A stretch of DNA of 64,000 bases from Ancylobacter sp. IITR112 (GTDB lineage Bacteria; Pseudomonadota; Alphaproteobacteria; Rhizobiales; Xanthobacteraceae). Position numbers and translations under genes: made by a program. Every line of letters starts with the position of its first letter. Within the stretch, counting starts at the first letter, position 1. Shown here piece by piece: positions 24,725 through 34,441 of the stretch. The notes beneath the pieces were generated by a model. That model ran no database searches. It saw only the letters and a list, made by a program, of their open reading frames with translations, and was not told the DNA's origin. The stretch is from positions 3,038,001 to 3,102,000 of the forward strand of contig NZ_JBGCUS010000001.1 of the NCBI RefSeq assembly GCF_041415945.1, written 5' to 3'.

Positions 24725-27259
24725 TCAGCGGCGTCCGCCGCCGAAGCCGCCGCCAAAGCCGCCATGGAAGCCGCCGCCGAAGCCGCCACCGAACCCGCCG
24801 CCACCGCCGAAGCCATCGTGGAAGCCGCCACCATAGCCGCCATAGCCGCCGAAGCGATCGCCGCCGCCGAAGCCGTCATAGCCGCCGGCGCGGGCGAAGC
24901 TGTCGGCGCGCTGGTCGCCATAGGACTGGTACTGGCGCTGCTGGTTCAGCCGGTCGATCTGCCCGGCATCGGTGTCGTTCTGCCACCCATTGGCGCCCTG
25001 GTGCTGCCAGCCATTATTGGCGTCGTACTGGTGGATCGAACCGTCATGGTCGGTATAGACATTGCCATTGTTCCAGGCGACGGCATTGCCGGTCTTGGCA
25101 TTGCCGGCGACGCCGCGGCTGTCGACGCTGACATGGCCGTCATTGTCGACCACGCCGGTCTCGGAGGCATGGCCGATGCCGGTCGTCGGATTGTAGCCCG
25201 CCGATTCGCGGCCCGCCACGGCATTGCCGGTATAGGCATTTCCGGCGACGCCGGCGCGCGCCTCGCCATGGGCACCCGTATAGGGGTTGAAGAAGGCGGC
25301 GGAGCGCCCGGCGGCGTAATTGCCGGTCCAGGGGTTGAAGGCGGCGGCGGAACGGCCGGCGAAGTCGGTACCCCAGCCGGTCACGCCGTGGACGGCATTG
25401 GCGCCCCAGGCGGTGCCATAGGGGCCGACGCCCCAGGCATGGTCCCAGGTCGCCGCGCCGCCCCAGGCGCCGTAAATATTGGTGCGGGCGATGTCGACGC
25501 CGGCCCAGGGGCCGTACCACGGGCCGGGCCGCCAATAGGGGCCCCACCAGGGATACATCGCGCCCCAGCCGAAGGCGGCGTCGTAGCCGAAGGCAAAGCC
25601 GGTGGTCCAGGCGAAGGCGGCATCATAGCCATAGGTCGCCGGGCAGCCATACCAATAGGTGCCGATATAGCCGACACAGCTATAGCCGGTGCCATAGACC
25701 ACCGTGCCGCCGGGCTCGATCACCACGCCCATATAGCCGGGCGTGTAGCCGACCGTCACCACATCCGCCGTCGAGGCATAGACGCGGACATAGGTGACAT
25801 AGTGCATCGGCGAGGACACCGGGATGGTGTAGATCGCGTCCGGCACCACATCCGCTACCACCCACGGGCCGCTCGGCGTCGTGGAGACGAACCAGGCGCC
25901 CTGGAACAGCGCATAATAGCGCACCGGGTCGAGCTGGATCACCGGCGTCCGGGTGTTCACGGCATAGGAGAGGATCGTCCCCTTGATCGGCTCGAACTTG
26001 GGCGCCCCACCATCATATTTGATGGTGAGCTGGGTATCGCGCTTGATCGAGGCGGTCTGCGGCACGGTGGCAGCGATCGCCGCTTCCTTGGCCTGCGGCG
26101 TGCCGGGCACCGAGACCAGCGCATTCGCCGCCGGATCGGTCGTCGAAATCTTGGCGAAGCTGGCCGGCAGGCTGGTGCCGGGCACGAAGCTCCACGGCCC
26201 GTTGAAGCCGGCGGCGCGGAACCAGCGGCCGGAGATCAGCACATAATACTGGTTGCTGTCGGGATCGAGGATGAGCGCATGGTCGGCATTGCTCACGCGC
26301 AGCAGCGCGGTGCCGCCCACCGGCGTCATCTGCGGCGCGCCGGCGGTGATGATGAGCTCGGTCGGGGCGGTGGCGACGATGATCGCGGGCGGGGTTGCCG
26401 GCTTCTGGCCATTGGCCGGCAGCATGGTCTGCGCCGGCTCCTCATAGGTGGCGGTGCTGCCGGCCGCTTCCAGCGCCGGATCGGGCTGCGCCGTCACCGT
26501 CCAGGGGCCCTCGACCGCCGGGGCCTGGTACCAGGTGCCCGAGGCCTGCAGGTGATAGAGCCCGGCGCTGTCGACCAGCATCAGCGGCTGGGTGTTGACG
26601 ACGCGCTGGAAGCCCTGCACCCCGTCGATCGGCCGCGCCACCGGCTGCCCCGCGACCAGCACGAGGAGGGTCGGCTTGTCGGCGAAGACGATGCGCGGCG
26701 GGGTGTTCTGCACCGGCTGCGTCATCTCCTTGTCGAGCTGCTTGGTGGCGGCATAGCTGGTCATTAGCTGGTCGAGCGCGAAGGTCATGCCCTGCGGCGA
26801 GATGCGCGACTGCAGCGCGTTCAGCAGCACCGCATCCTGCGAGGAATCGGTCGGCACATCGACCGAGGTGATGCGGATATTGCTGAGCTGCGCCAGCTTT
26901 GACGGCTTGTCGATCGCCACCCGGGCGGTGAAGCGGGCGAGGCCATAGGTCGGTCCCGCCGTCGGCGCGGCAGAGGACGAGGCGGCGTCCTTGTCCGGCT
27001 TCGGGCCGATGGCGACAGCGGCGCGGCCGGAAATCTGGTCGCCGTTCCACTGTTCGATGAGCGGCTGGTAGACCTGCAACAGCTTGTCGCCAAGGTCGAA
27101 GCTGCGCGGCCAGGCGAGCGCCGGCGGCAGCGCCGAGGGCGCGGTGGAGGCGCCGGCCTGGGCGGGCGGCGCGGTGGCCGGCTGCTGCGCCAGGGCGGGC
27201 GAAAGGCTGACGGCGAGAGCTGCGGCAAGCAGGGCGAGAGACTGGGAATGAAGGCGCAT
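24725..27259 (-). CDS. Large secreted protein with three GPW repeats and Gly-rich tail, function unknown
   Basis: An 844-residue protein with a signal peptide cleaved near SPALAQQ (residues 1-26). Three spaced copies of a short aromatic repeat, Y-x3-5-G-x-W-[FY]...GPW, lie at about 234-253, 338-356 and 448-466. A Tyr/Trp/Gly-rich block follows at about 500-615. Next come repeats around FNPWTGN, FNPYTGA and YNPTTGI, then a tail of nearly pure Gly with Phe, His and Tyr ending GRR. The start is supported by a purine-rich TTGGGGGAAAC before the ATG at 27257-27259. I recognise no enzyme family. Surface or carbohydrate binding is possible by analogy to similarly named proteins. Confidence 0.8.
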   Translation of the reverse strand: MRLHSQSLALLAAALAVSLSPALAQQPATAPPAQAGASTAPSALPPALAWPRSFDLGDKLLQVYQPLIEQWNGDQISGRAAVAIGPKPDKDAASSSAAPTAGPTYGLARFTARVAIDKPSKLAQLSNIRITSVDVPTDSSQDAVLLNALQSRISPQGMTFALDQLMTSYAATKQLDKEMTQPVQNTPPRIVFADKPTLLVLVAGQPVARPIDGVQGFQRVVNTQPLMLVDSAGLYHLQASGTWYQAPAVEGPWTVTAQPDPALEAAGSTATYEEPAQTMLPANGQKPATPPAIIVATAPTELIITAGAPQMTPVGGTALLRVSNADHALILDPDSNQYYVLISGRWFRAAGFNGPWSFVPGTSLPASFAKISTTDPAANALVSVPGTPQAKEAAIAATVPQTASIKRDTQLTIKYDGGAPKFEPIKGTILSYAVNTRTPVIQLDPVRYYALFQGAWFVSTTPSGPWVVADVVPDAIYTIPVSSPMHYVTYVRVYASTADVVTVGYTPGYMGVVIEPGGTVVYGTGYSCVGYIGTYWYGCPATYGYDAAFAWTTGFAFGYDAAFGWGAMYPWWGPYWRPGPWYGPWAGVDIARTNIYGAWGGAATWDHAWGVGPYGTAWGANAVHGVTGWGTDFAGRSAAAFNPWTGNYAAGRSAAFFNPYTGAHGEARAGVAGNAYTGNAVAGRESAGYNPTTGIGHASETGVVDNDGHVSVDSRGVAGNAKTGNAVAWNNGNVYTDHDGSIHQYDANNGWQHQGANGWQNDTDAGQIDRLNQQRQYQSYGDQRADSFARAGGYDGFGGGDRFGGYGGYGGGFHDGFGGGGGFGGGFGGGFHGGFGGGFGGGRR

Positions 27260-27550
27260 GTTTCCCCCAAGCGGGCGGCGGCGATCCGGCGACGGGCCGA
27301 TCGACTGGCTGCGGTAAATCATTAGCACCGCCGATTCGTAACGATAAGACGCCCTCTGAACACGAAAGCGACGAAACAGAGAACGCCATCAAAATGTTAC
27401 CGCATTAGGGCGGGGCCGGCCATGGCCCTCGGGGGGCGGCGTACTGGACCGCCGAGGGCCGGGCGCGCTAGAGAAAGCGCCGCGTGCCGTGCTTTCGCCG
27501 CCATCCTCGCCGATGGCTTCCCCCCAATGGCTCGTCACAAGACTGTTTCA

Positions 27551-28210
27551 ATGGCTCGCTCCTCCGCCCGCCCTGCCCCTGAACCGCCGCGCCCGGCGCC
27601 CCGCCTCTATGTGCTCGCGCCGGCCGCCGCCGATCCGGCCGGCAGCGCGGCTCAGGTCGCGGCGCTGCGCGCCGCCGCCGCCGAGGCCGACATCGCCGCC
27701 GTGCTGCTGCGCGCGGCGGCCGGCGCGGGCGCGCCGGCGCTGGCCCCGCTCATCGAGGCGTGCCAGGCCATCGGCGCCGCCGGCCTCGTCGAAGGTGCGA
27801 GCGCCGAGGCCACCGCGCTCGGCGCCGATGGCGTTCATGTCGAGGGCACCGCCGCGCTGAAAGCCGCCGCCGCAGCGCGACGGCCCGATGGCATTGTCGG
27901 AGCCGGTGGCCTGCGCAGCCGGCACGACGCCATGACCGCGGCCGAGGCCGGCGCCGATTACGTGATGTTCGGCGAACCCGATGCGGAAGGCCGGCGCCCG
28001 CCCTTCGAGACGACGCTGGAGCGCACGCAGTGGTGGGCAGAGCTGTTCGAGCCGCCCTGCGTCGGCTACGCCCGCACGCTGGAGGAGGTCGAGGCGCTCG
28101 TCGCCGCCGGCGCCGACTTCATCGCCGTCGACACGCTGGTCTTCGATGCCCCCGGCGACGGCGCCCGGGCGCTGGCGGCGCGCCTTGTTCTCCCCGGAGC
28201 GGCCTCCTGA
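27551..28210 (+). CDS. ThiE-like (thiamine phosphate synthase family) protein, catalytic motifs missing
   Basis: A 219-residue TIM-barrel protein similar in layout to thiamine phosphate synthase, including ATALGADGVHVEG and DAMTAAEAGADYVMFGEPDAEG, which matches the ADYVxxGP region. The usual R-x-K near the end of the first strands is replaced by LLRAAAGAG, the N-D-R-x-D diphosphate/Mg motif by VEGASAE, and the final GGI is absent. It is probably not an active ThiE. The start could also be ATG 27527; neither has a good ribosome binding site. Its stop overlaps the Sel1 gene start by one base. Confidence 0.72.
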   Translation: MARSSARPAPEPPRPAPRLYVLAPAAADPAGSAAQVAALRAAAAEADIAAVLLRAAAGAGAPALAPLIEACQAIGAAGLVEGASAEATALGADGVHVEGTAALKAAAAARRPDGIVGAGGLRSRHDAMTAAEAGADYVMFGEPDAEGRRPPFETTLERTQWWAELFEPPCVGYARTLEEVEALVAAGADFIAVDTLVFDAPGDGARALAARLVLPGAAS

Positions 28211-29253
28211 TGCGGCCGGCCCGCGCCTGCGGCCACCCGGTGGCGTCGGGCATCGCCGCCTACGCCGTGCTGCTCGCGGCCGCCCTTACTGTGGCCGGCC
28301 CGGCCCAGGCGCAGCCGGCGGCGCCGAGCGCCAAGACGGCCGCCCCGAAAACCTCCAACCTGCGCTCTCTCGGCCCGACGGCGGCGACGCCGGGGCCGGT
28401 CGCGCCTTTGGGCGTCGACCCCGACCCCGCCTTCTCCGCCTATCAGCGCGGGCGCTTCCGCACCGCGCTCGATCTCGCCGTCAGCCGCGCCAACGCCCAG
28501 GGCAGCGCCACGGCAATGGTGCTGGCCGCCGAGCTGCTGTCGCAGGGCTATGGCGTGCGCCAGGACCCGACCGCGGCGCGCAAATGGTACGAGGCTGCCG
28601 CCGCCAAGGGCAATGCCGACGCGCTGTTCACGCTGGGCGCGCTGCTCATGGCCTCGCCCTCCGTCGCCAATAAGGACCAGGCGGTGGAGTTCTTCCGCCA
28701 GGCCGCGGAAAACGGCAGCGCCCGCGCCGCCTATAATCTCGGCCTCATCTATCTCCAGGGCGAAGTGGCGCCGAAGGAGCCGGCCATCGCCGCCGAATGG
28801 TTCAAGCGCGGCGCCGAGCGCGACCAGCCGGACGCGCTCTACGCGCTGGCGACGCTCTATCGCGACGGCAATGGCGTGCCGCGCGATCCCATCGAATCCG
28901 CCCGCCTGCTCCAGCGCGCCAGCCTCATCGGCAATGATGTCGCCACCACCGAGCTTGCCATTGCCGTGTTCAACGGCGTCGGCGTGCCGAAGGACGAGGA
29001 GCGTGCCGCCGCTTTGTTCCGCAAAGCCGCGCTGCAGGGCAACGCCATCGCCCAGAACCGCTATGCGCGCATCCTCTCCGCCGGGCGCGGCGTTCCCAAG
29101 GATGTGATCGCCGCGGCAGGCTGGCACTTCGTCGCCAAGGCGCAGAAGCTGGACGATCCCATGCTCGACAGGCTGGTGGCCAGCCTCACCCCCGAACAGC
29201 AGGCGCAGGCCCGGGCGCGGATCAAGCCCTGGACGCCGCCGCCGGCCTATTAG
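28210..29253 (+). CDS. Sel1/TPR-like repeat exported protein
   Basis: A 347-residue protein with a signal peptide ending near GPAQAQ (residue ~35) and a Pro/Ala-rich linker. About six Sel1-like repeats follow, for example SQGYGVRQDPTAARKWYEAA, YRDGNGVPRDPIESARLLQRA and FNGVGVPKDEERAAALFRKAA. Sel1 repeats make alpha-solenoid scaffolds for protein interactions, often at the envelope. It starts one base within the ThiE-like stop (TGATG), so the two are coupled. In relatives this gene follows aldolase and a thiE-like gene (general knowledge); here the aldolase is 4 kb away. Confidence 0.87.
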   Translation: MRPARACGHPVASGIAAYAVLLAAALTVAGPAQAQPAAPSAKTAAPKTSNLRSLGPTAATPGPVAPLGVDPDPAFSAYQRGRFRTALDLAVSRANAQGSATAMVLAAELLSQGYGVRQDPTAARKWYEAAAAKGNADALFTLGALLMASPSVANKDQAVEFFRQAAENGSARAAYNLGLIYLQGEVAPKEPAIAAEWFKRGAERDQPDALYALATLYRDGNGVPRDPIESARLLQRASLIGNDVATTELAIAVFNGVGVPKDEERAAALFRKAALQGNAIAQNRYARILSAGRGVPKDVIAAAGWHFVAKAQKLDDPMLDRLVASLTPEQQAQARARIKPWTPPPAY

Positions 29254-29393
29254 ACAGGGCGCGCCTGTCCCGTCGGCGGCGCCGGGTGGCACGTTCCCGC
29301 CTTGCTCATGCCGCCGGGCACCGCTACTCATCGAAACGCTTCGCCGTCGGGAGCCGGCGGCGCGGCGTAGACGACAGCTTCTGGGGATTTCGT

Positions 29394-32300
29394 TTGCTTA
29401 TCGCTCGTCCAGTGCCGTCGCGGGCAGTCTCGCGACCCTTCTCCCGCCGCCTCGCTTTTGCGCGGGCCTTCGCGGTGGTTGCGGCGGTGCTGGTCGCGAT
29501 GCTCGCGCTGGGAGCCCCCGGCGCCCGCGCGCTGGAGGCGGTGGCGATCCGGCTCGACGCCCCGGTGATCGACCTCGCCCCCGCCATCGAGCGGCGCACC
29601 AGCGACAATGACCGCCTTCAGGTGTCCACCGTGCCCGGCGCCGACGGCATCGTCCGCCGCATCGAGGTCCGCTCGGTGGTGCCGGGGCCGCATGGCAGCA
29701 AATGGGCGGTCTTCGCCCTCGCCAACAATACCGACGAGCAGGTCGACCGGCTGATCGTCGCCCCGCATTACCGCATGGTCGGTTCCGGCGTGCTGTGGCC
29801 GGATCTCGGCAATCGCCGCATTCTCAACGTCACCACCAGCCAGGGCTTCCGGCCGGAACTGCAGAACGCGCCGGACGCCGACGTGTTCTTCCTCACCCTC
29901 GACCCCGGCACCACGGTGACGCTGGTGGCCGAGCTCGGCGATGGCGGGCTGCCGCAGCTCTATCTCTGGGAGCCGGAGGCCTATAAGGACAAGGTCAACA
30001 GCTTCACCCTCTATAACGGCATCGTCATCGGCATTGCCGGCCTGCTCGCCCTGTTCCTCACTATCCTGTTCGTGGTCAAGGGCAGCGCGATGTTCCCGGC
30101 GGCGGCGGCGCTGGCCTGGGCGGTGCTGGGCTATATCGGCCTCGATTTCGGCTTCTGGTCGAAAGTGTTCGGCATCTCGCCGCTGGCGCAGCAATTCTGG
30201 CGCGCCGCCGGCGAGGCGATCCTCGCCGCGACGCTGGTGGTGTTCCTGTTCGCCTATCTCAACCTCAATCGCTGGCATGTGCGCTACGCCCATGTCACCG
30301 CCGGCTGGCTGGTGTTCCTCGCCGCCATTGTCGGCCTCGCCTTGCTCGACCCGTCCGCCGCCGCCGGCATTGCCCGGCCCTCGCTGCTCGTCGTCTCCTT
30401 CATGGGCTTCGGCGTGGTGGTGTGGCTGGCGCTGCACCGCTACGACCGCGCCGTGCTCATCATCCCGACGCTGCTGCTGCTTGTCGTCTGGGTGATCACC
30501 GCCGGCATGGCGGTGTCCGGGCGCATCGGCAATGATCTCGTCGCCCCGGCGCTGCTCGGCGGTCTGGTGCTGATCGTCATGCTGATCGGCTTCACCGTGA
30601 TGCAGCACGCCTTCGCCGGCATCGGCTCGGTCGCCGGCAGCGCGCAGGAGCTGGAGCGCCGGGCGCTCGCTGTGGCAGGCTCGGGCGACATCGTCTGGGA
30701 CTGGGATGTCGACACCGACCGCATCCATGTCAGCCCCGAGGCCGAGCACATGCTGGGCCTCAAGCAGGGCACGCTGGAGACCGAGGCGGCGGGCTGGCTC
30801 GACATCATCCATCCCGGCGACCGCGACCGCTTCCGCGCCACGCTGGACGGGCTGCTCGACCAGCGGCGCGGGCGCATCGACCAGGATTTCCGCCTGCGCG
30901 CCCATGACGGCCATTATCTCTGGTTCAATCTGCGCGCCCGGCCGGTGGTCGGCACCGATGGCGAGGTGGTGCGCTGCATCGGCACGCTCTCCGACGTGAC
31001 CGACAGCCGCACCGCCGAGGAGCGCATGCTCCATGACGCGGTGCACGACAATCTGACCGGCCTGCCCAATCGCGAACTGTTCCTCGACCGCGTCGCCGCC
31101 GCCAACGGCCTGGCGCGCAGCGACGAGCAGATCCGGCCGACGGTCATGCTGATCGACCTCGACCGCTTCAAGCAGGTCAACGCCACGCTCGGCATGCCGG
31201 CGGGCGATTCCATCCTGCTCACCGTCGCCCGCCGGCTGATGCGGCTCGTCAAGCAGCAGGACACGCTGGCGCGGCTCGGCAGCGACCATTTCGCCCTGAT
31301 CCTGCTTTCCGAGCGCGAACCCGAGCGCATCACCGCCTTTGCCGACACGCTCCGCCGCACGCTGCGCGCGCCCATCACCTTTGGCGATCGGGAAATCTTC
31401 ATCACCGCCTCCATCGGCCTCCTGCTCGCCGACGGCCAGAAGCGCACCCCGGTGGAAACGCTGAAGGATGCCGAACTGGCGATGTATTTCGCCAAGCGGG
31501 TCGGCGGCGACCGGATCGAGGTGTTCCGCCCCAATATGCGGACACAGAAGCTCGACCGGCTGAGCATGGAGCAGGACCTGCGCCAGGCGCTGCAGCGTGG
31601 CGAGATCAGCGTGCTCTACCAGCCCATCGTCGATCTCACCACGCGCCGCATCGCCGGCTTCGAATCCACCATGCGCTGGCAGCACCCCACGCTTGGCACC
31701 CTTACCCCCGATGATTTCCTCGGCCTCGCCGAGGATTCGGGGCTGATCGTGGATATCGGCCTGTTCATGCTCGACACCGCCGCGCGCCAGCTCGGCGTGT
31801 GGCAGCGCACCCTGCGCGGCGAACCGATCTTCATCTGCGTCAACATCTCCTCGCGCCAGATGCTGCGGCACGATCTGCTGCAGGATCTGAAGGCGGTGCT
31901 TGCCCGCAACGTCGTCGCGCCCGGCACGCTGAAGCTGGAGCTGTCGGAATCGCTGGCGATGGAGAACCCGGAATACACCTCGCAGATCCTCACGCGGATG
32001 CGCGACCTCGACGCCGGCCTGACGCTGGAGGATTTCGGTTCTGGCTATTCCGCCCTTGCCTATCTCCAGCGCTTTCCCTTCGACAGCATCAAGGTCGACC
32101 GGACCTTCACCAAGGCGCTGGGCCGGAGCGGCAACAAGGCGCAGCGCCCGATCATCCTGCGCACCATCATCAACATGGCGCAGGACCTCGGCATGGACAT
32201 CATCGCCCAGGGGGTGGAGACCGAGCAGGTCGCCGCCGCGCTGGGCAAGCTCGGCTGCCGCTATGGCGAGGGGCGCTTCTTCGGCGAGGCGATGACCGCC

Positions 32301-32666
32301 GAGGAGGCGCGCAAGCGCCTGCAGCCCGAACAGCCGCCGACCTCGCTGCTGGAGCGCGGACGCCAATTGTCGCGCGGGGCGCGGGCGAGCGTCGGCGCGG
32401 CGCCCGCCGCTTCCCCCGAGACCCGCCCCGCAAGCGCCACCGAGGCCGCGCAGCGCGCGGCGCGGCCGGCGGCCACAACCCTTGCGGCCACGCCCCTTGC
32501 CGCGCCGAAGGCTGCTGCGCGCCCTGCTCCGGCACCTGCGGCCGCACGCCCGGCCGCCGCCGCGCCGGCAGCGCCGGCGGCGCGTCCGGCGGCCGCAACG
32601 ACACCGGCCCCGGCCCCGGCGGCTCCCGCTGCGGCAGCGGCGCCGACCTCGACATCGAATTCCTGA
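29394..32666 (+). CDS. Membrane receptor with PAS, degenerate GGDEF and degenerate EAL domains
   Basis: About 1,090 residues if read from TTG 29394 (GGGGA nine bases upstream); GTG 29286 is an alternative. Order: signal or anchor segment to ~45; periplasmic region ~50-200; about seven membrane helices ~205-405; PAS ~415-545; GGDEF ~550-710; EAL ~725-970; then a ~100-residue Ala/Pro tail. The cyclase motif reads GSDHF. The EAL reads EST in GFESTMRW, DDFG is EDFG, and AEGVE is AQGVE. Both activities are therefore likely lost, so it probably acts as a c-di-GMP sensor or scaffold (inference). Confidence 0.85.
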   Translation: MLIARPVPSRAVSRPFSRRLAFARAFAVVAAVLVAMLALGAPGARALEAVAIRLDAPVIDLAPAIERRTSDNDRLQVSTVPGADGIVRRIEVRSVVPGPHGSKWAVFALANNTDEQVDRLIVAPHYRMVGSGVLWPDLGNRRILNVTTSQGFRPELQNAPDADVFFLTLDPGTTVTLVAELGDGGLPQLYLWEPEAYKDKVNSFTLYNGIVIGIAGLLALFLTILFVVKGSAMFPAAAALAWAVLGYIGLDFGFWSKVFGISPLAQQFWRAAGEAILAATLVVFLFAYLNLNRWHVRYAHVTAGWLVFLAAIVGLALLDPSAAAGIARPSLLVVSFMGFGVVVWLALHRYDRAVLIIPTLLLLVVWVITAGMAVSGRIGNDLVAPALLGGLVLIVMLIGFTVMQHAFAGIGSVAGSAQELERRALAVAGSGDIVWDWDVDTDRIHVSPEAEHMLGLKQGTLETEAAGWLDIIHPGDRDRFRATLDGLLDQRRGRIDQDFRLRAHDGHYLWFNLRARPVVGTDGEVVRCIGTLSDVTDSRTAEERMLHDAVHDNLTGLPNRELFLDRVAAANGLARSDEQIRPTVMLIDLDRFKQVNATLGMPAGDSILLTVARRLMRLVKQQDTLARLGSDHFALILLSEREPERITAFADTLRRTLRAPITFGDREIFITASIGLLLADGQKRTPVETLKDAELAMYFAKRVGGDRIEVFRPNMRTQKLDRLSMEQDLRQALQRGEISVLYQPIVDLTTRRIAGFESTMRWQHPTLGTLTPDDFLGLAEDSGLIVDIGLFMLDTAARQLGVWQRTLRGEPIFICVNISSRQMLRHDLLQDLKAVLARNVVAPGTLKLELSESLAMENPEYTSQILTRMRDLDAGLTLEDFGSGYSALAYLQRFPFDSIKVDRTFTKALGRSGNKAQRPIILRTIINMAQDLGMDIIAQGVETEQVAAALGKLGCRYGEGRFFGEAMTAEEARKRLQPEQPPTSLLERGRQLSRGARASVGAAPAASPETRPASATEAAQRAARPAATTLAATPLAAPKAAARPAPAPAAARPAAAAPAAPAARPAAATTPAPAPAAPAAAAAPTSTSNS

Positions 32667-32710
32667 CGATGACGCCGAATTCCTGACGAAAAACCGAGCG
32701 GAGCGCCGGC

Positions 32711-33337
32711 TCAGGCGTGGCCGGCTTCCGTCGACAGCATGCCCGGATCAATGCCGATCTTGCGCAGCGCCAGATCATATTTCGCGCCGGCCTCGGCCTC
32801 GAACACCAGCGCCGCATCGGCCGGGCAGTGCAGCCAGCCATTCTGCTGGATCTCGTTCTCCAATTGCCCCGGCGCCCATCCGGCATAGCCGAGCGCCAGC
32901 ATGGCGTGGGCCGGCCCGCTGCCGGTGGCCATCGCCCGCAAGATGTCGAGCGTGGCGGTCAGGCAGATGCCGTCGTCGATCGGCAGGGTGGAATCCTGGA
33001 TATAGAAATCGGCGCTGTGCAGCACGAAGCCGCGCCCGGTTTCCACCGGCCCGCCGCGCAGCACCTTCACCCCGCCGGCGCTGCGCGGCAGATGAATCCG
33101 CTCCTCGCCCGGGATGACATCGAGCTGCACGAGAAGATCGGGAAAATTCACATGGCTGGCGGGCTGGTTGACCACGATGCCCATCGCCCCTTCCGGCGAA
33201 TGCGCGCACAGATAGATCACCGACCGCGCGAAACGCTCGTCGCGCATGCCCGGCATGGCGACCAGCATCTGTCCATCGAGGAAGGTCCCGCCATCGGGGG
33301 TGTCGGGCTTCCGGGGGCGCTCGCGTCCGATCCACAT
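32711..33337 (-). CDS. YqgE/AlgH family protein
   Basis: A 208-residue UPF0301 protein of unknown biochemical role. The core is typical: [49 protein letters not shown] and [17 protein letters not shown]. The start [12 protein letters not shown] at 33335-33337 is preferred to much longer in-frame extensions that run antisense through other genes. It is divergent from the DsbD-like gene across 135 bp. The convergent GGDEF/EAL gene ends 44 bp away with no clear terminator between. Confidence 0.92.
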   Translation of the reverse strand: MWIGRERPRKPDTPDGGTFLDGQMLVAMPGMRDERFARSVIYLCAHSPEGAMGIVVNQPASHVNFPDLLVQLDVIPGEERIHLPRSAGGVKVLRGGPVETGRGFVLHSADFYIQDSTLPIDDGICLTATLDILRAMATGSGPAHAMLALGYAGWAPGQLENEIQQNGWLHCPADAALVFEAEAGAKYDLALRKIGIDPGMLSTEAGHA

Positions 33338-33472
33338 GCGACAAAGCCTAAACCCCGCCGGTCCATTTTCAAGCCCGCGCATGCATGGCGCCACGGCGGG
33401 GGTCTCGGCCTCACACGAAAGTGCGCCCGGTCCGGCTTCCCCGCGGGCGGCGGAGAGGCTATCGCCAAGGCC

Positions 33473-34309
33473 ATGCTGTCCCCTCTGCGCTCCCTCCTTC
33501 TGTGCTCGCTTGCGCTGCTTCCCTGCGCGGTTCCGGCCGGTGCCGGCGAGATGTCCGCCTGGTCGGCGCCGGAAGGCACGGCGGCGCGTCTGGTCGCCGG
33601 CGGCAGCGAGGGCGAGGCGCTGCTGGGCGGCGTGGAGATCCGCCTTCCGCCCGGCCTCAAGACCTATTGGCGCTATCCCGGCGACAGCGGCGTGCCGCCG
33701 CATTTCGACTGGACCGGCTCGCACAATGTCGAGGCGGTGGAGGTGCTGTGGCCGGCCCCCACGCGGTTCGATGATGGCGGCTCCTACTCCATCGGCTACA
33801 AGCACGACGTGGTGCTGCCGCTGCGCATCGTCCCGAAGGACCGCGCTCAGCCGGTCGAGCTGAAGCTCAATCTCGATTTCGCCGTCTGCGGCAGGATCTG
33901 CCAGCCGGCCACTGCGGCGCTCGATCTGACGCTGCCGCCCGGCGGCGCCGGCACGCCGTCCGCTGCGCTTGCCCAGGCGCTGGCGCAGGTGCCGCGCCCG
34001 GCCGCGCTCGGCGCCGAGGGCGAACCCGGCATCGCCGCCGCCGAGCTGAAAGGCTCCGCCGACAACGCCGCCATCCGGGTCGTCGCCGAGGTGAGCGACC
34101 CCGCCGCCGATCTCTTCGTCGAGGGGCCGAACGAGGACTGGGCGCTGCCGCTTCCGGTGCGCGAGATCGGCCCGGACGGGCGCGCCGTCTTCGTGCTGCC
34201 GGTCGACGGCGTGCCCAGCGGGGCCGATGTCGCGGCGGCCAAGCTCCGCTTCACCCTCGTCGATGGCGACCGGGCGATCCAGGTGGACGCGCCGCTTTCC
34301 ACCCGCTGA
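33473..34309 (+). CDS. Periplasmic DsbD N-terminal (alpha) domain-like protein
   Basis: A 278-residue exported protein with a signal peptide ending near VPAGAG (residues 1-23). It has the immunoglobulin-like DsbD-alpha fold region ([20 protein letters not shown] and [13 protein letters not shown]) and a C-x3-C pair in [12 protein letters not shown], where DsbD-alpha carries its redox cysteines. The membrane and thioredoxin-like domains of full DsbD are absent, so electrons must come from another protein. A YqgE, DsbD-alpha and peroxiredoxin neighbourhood suggests a role in envelope or cytoplasmic thiol stress (inference). Confidence 0.83.
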   Translation: MLSPLRSLLLCSLALLPCAVPAGAGEMSAWSAPEGTAARLVAGGSEGEALLGGVEIRLPPGLKTYWRYPGDSGVPPHFDWTGSHNVEAVEVLWPAPTRFDDGGSYSIGYKHDVVLPLRIVPKDRAQPVELKLNLDFAVCGRICQPATAALDLTLPPGGAGTPSAALAQALAQVPRPAALGAEGEPGIAAAELKGSADNAAIRVVAEVSDPAADLFVEGPNEDWALPLPVREIGPDGRAVFVLPVDGVPSGADVAAAKLRFTLVDGDRAIQVDAPLSTR

Positions 34310-34441
34310 ACCCGCTTCCCGGCACGCGGGAAATCGGTATGGTACCGTCGGACCGGGCCCCTCCGTTGCGGCAGGCCCGGTCCGGCGCGGCCCTTCGGCG
34401 GGTCCGTTCCACCCCTTCCCGCCGTATGAAAGGACATTTCC

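Noticed and set aside
24764..26767. A 667-codon open frame on the plus strand opposite the Gly-rich secreted protein
   Set aside because: Composition is Gly/Ala/Ile/Val repeats generated by reading the antisense of Gly/Ala/Tyr codons; there is no start context or domain. The minus strand has a signal peptide and ribosome binding site.
27260..27550. A TPP riboswitch before the ThiE-like gene
   Set aside because: No CTGAGA-type conserved core is present. Only a 9-bp GGCCCTCGG/CCGAGGGCC inverted repeat (27424-27460) is seen, and the gene is probably not a working ThiE.
29328..32366. A 1,012-codon open frame on the minus strand antisense to the GGDEF/EAL gene
   Set aside because: It mirrors the reading frame of a real gene in very high-GC DNA. 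Its translation is His/Gly/Glu/Arg-rich with no domain, whereas the plus strand encodes clear PAS, GGDEF and EAL domains.
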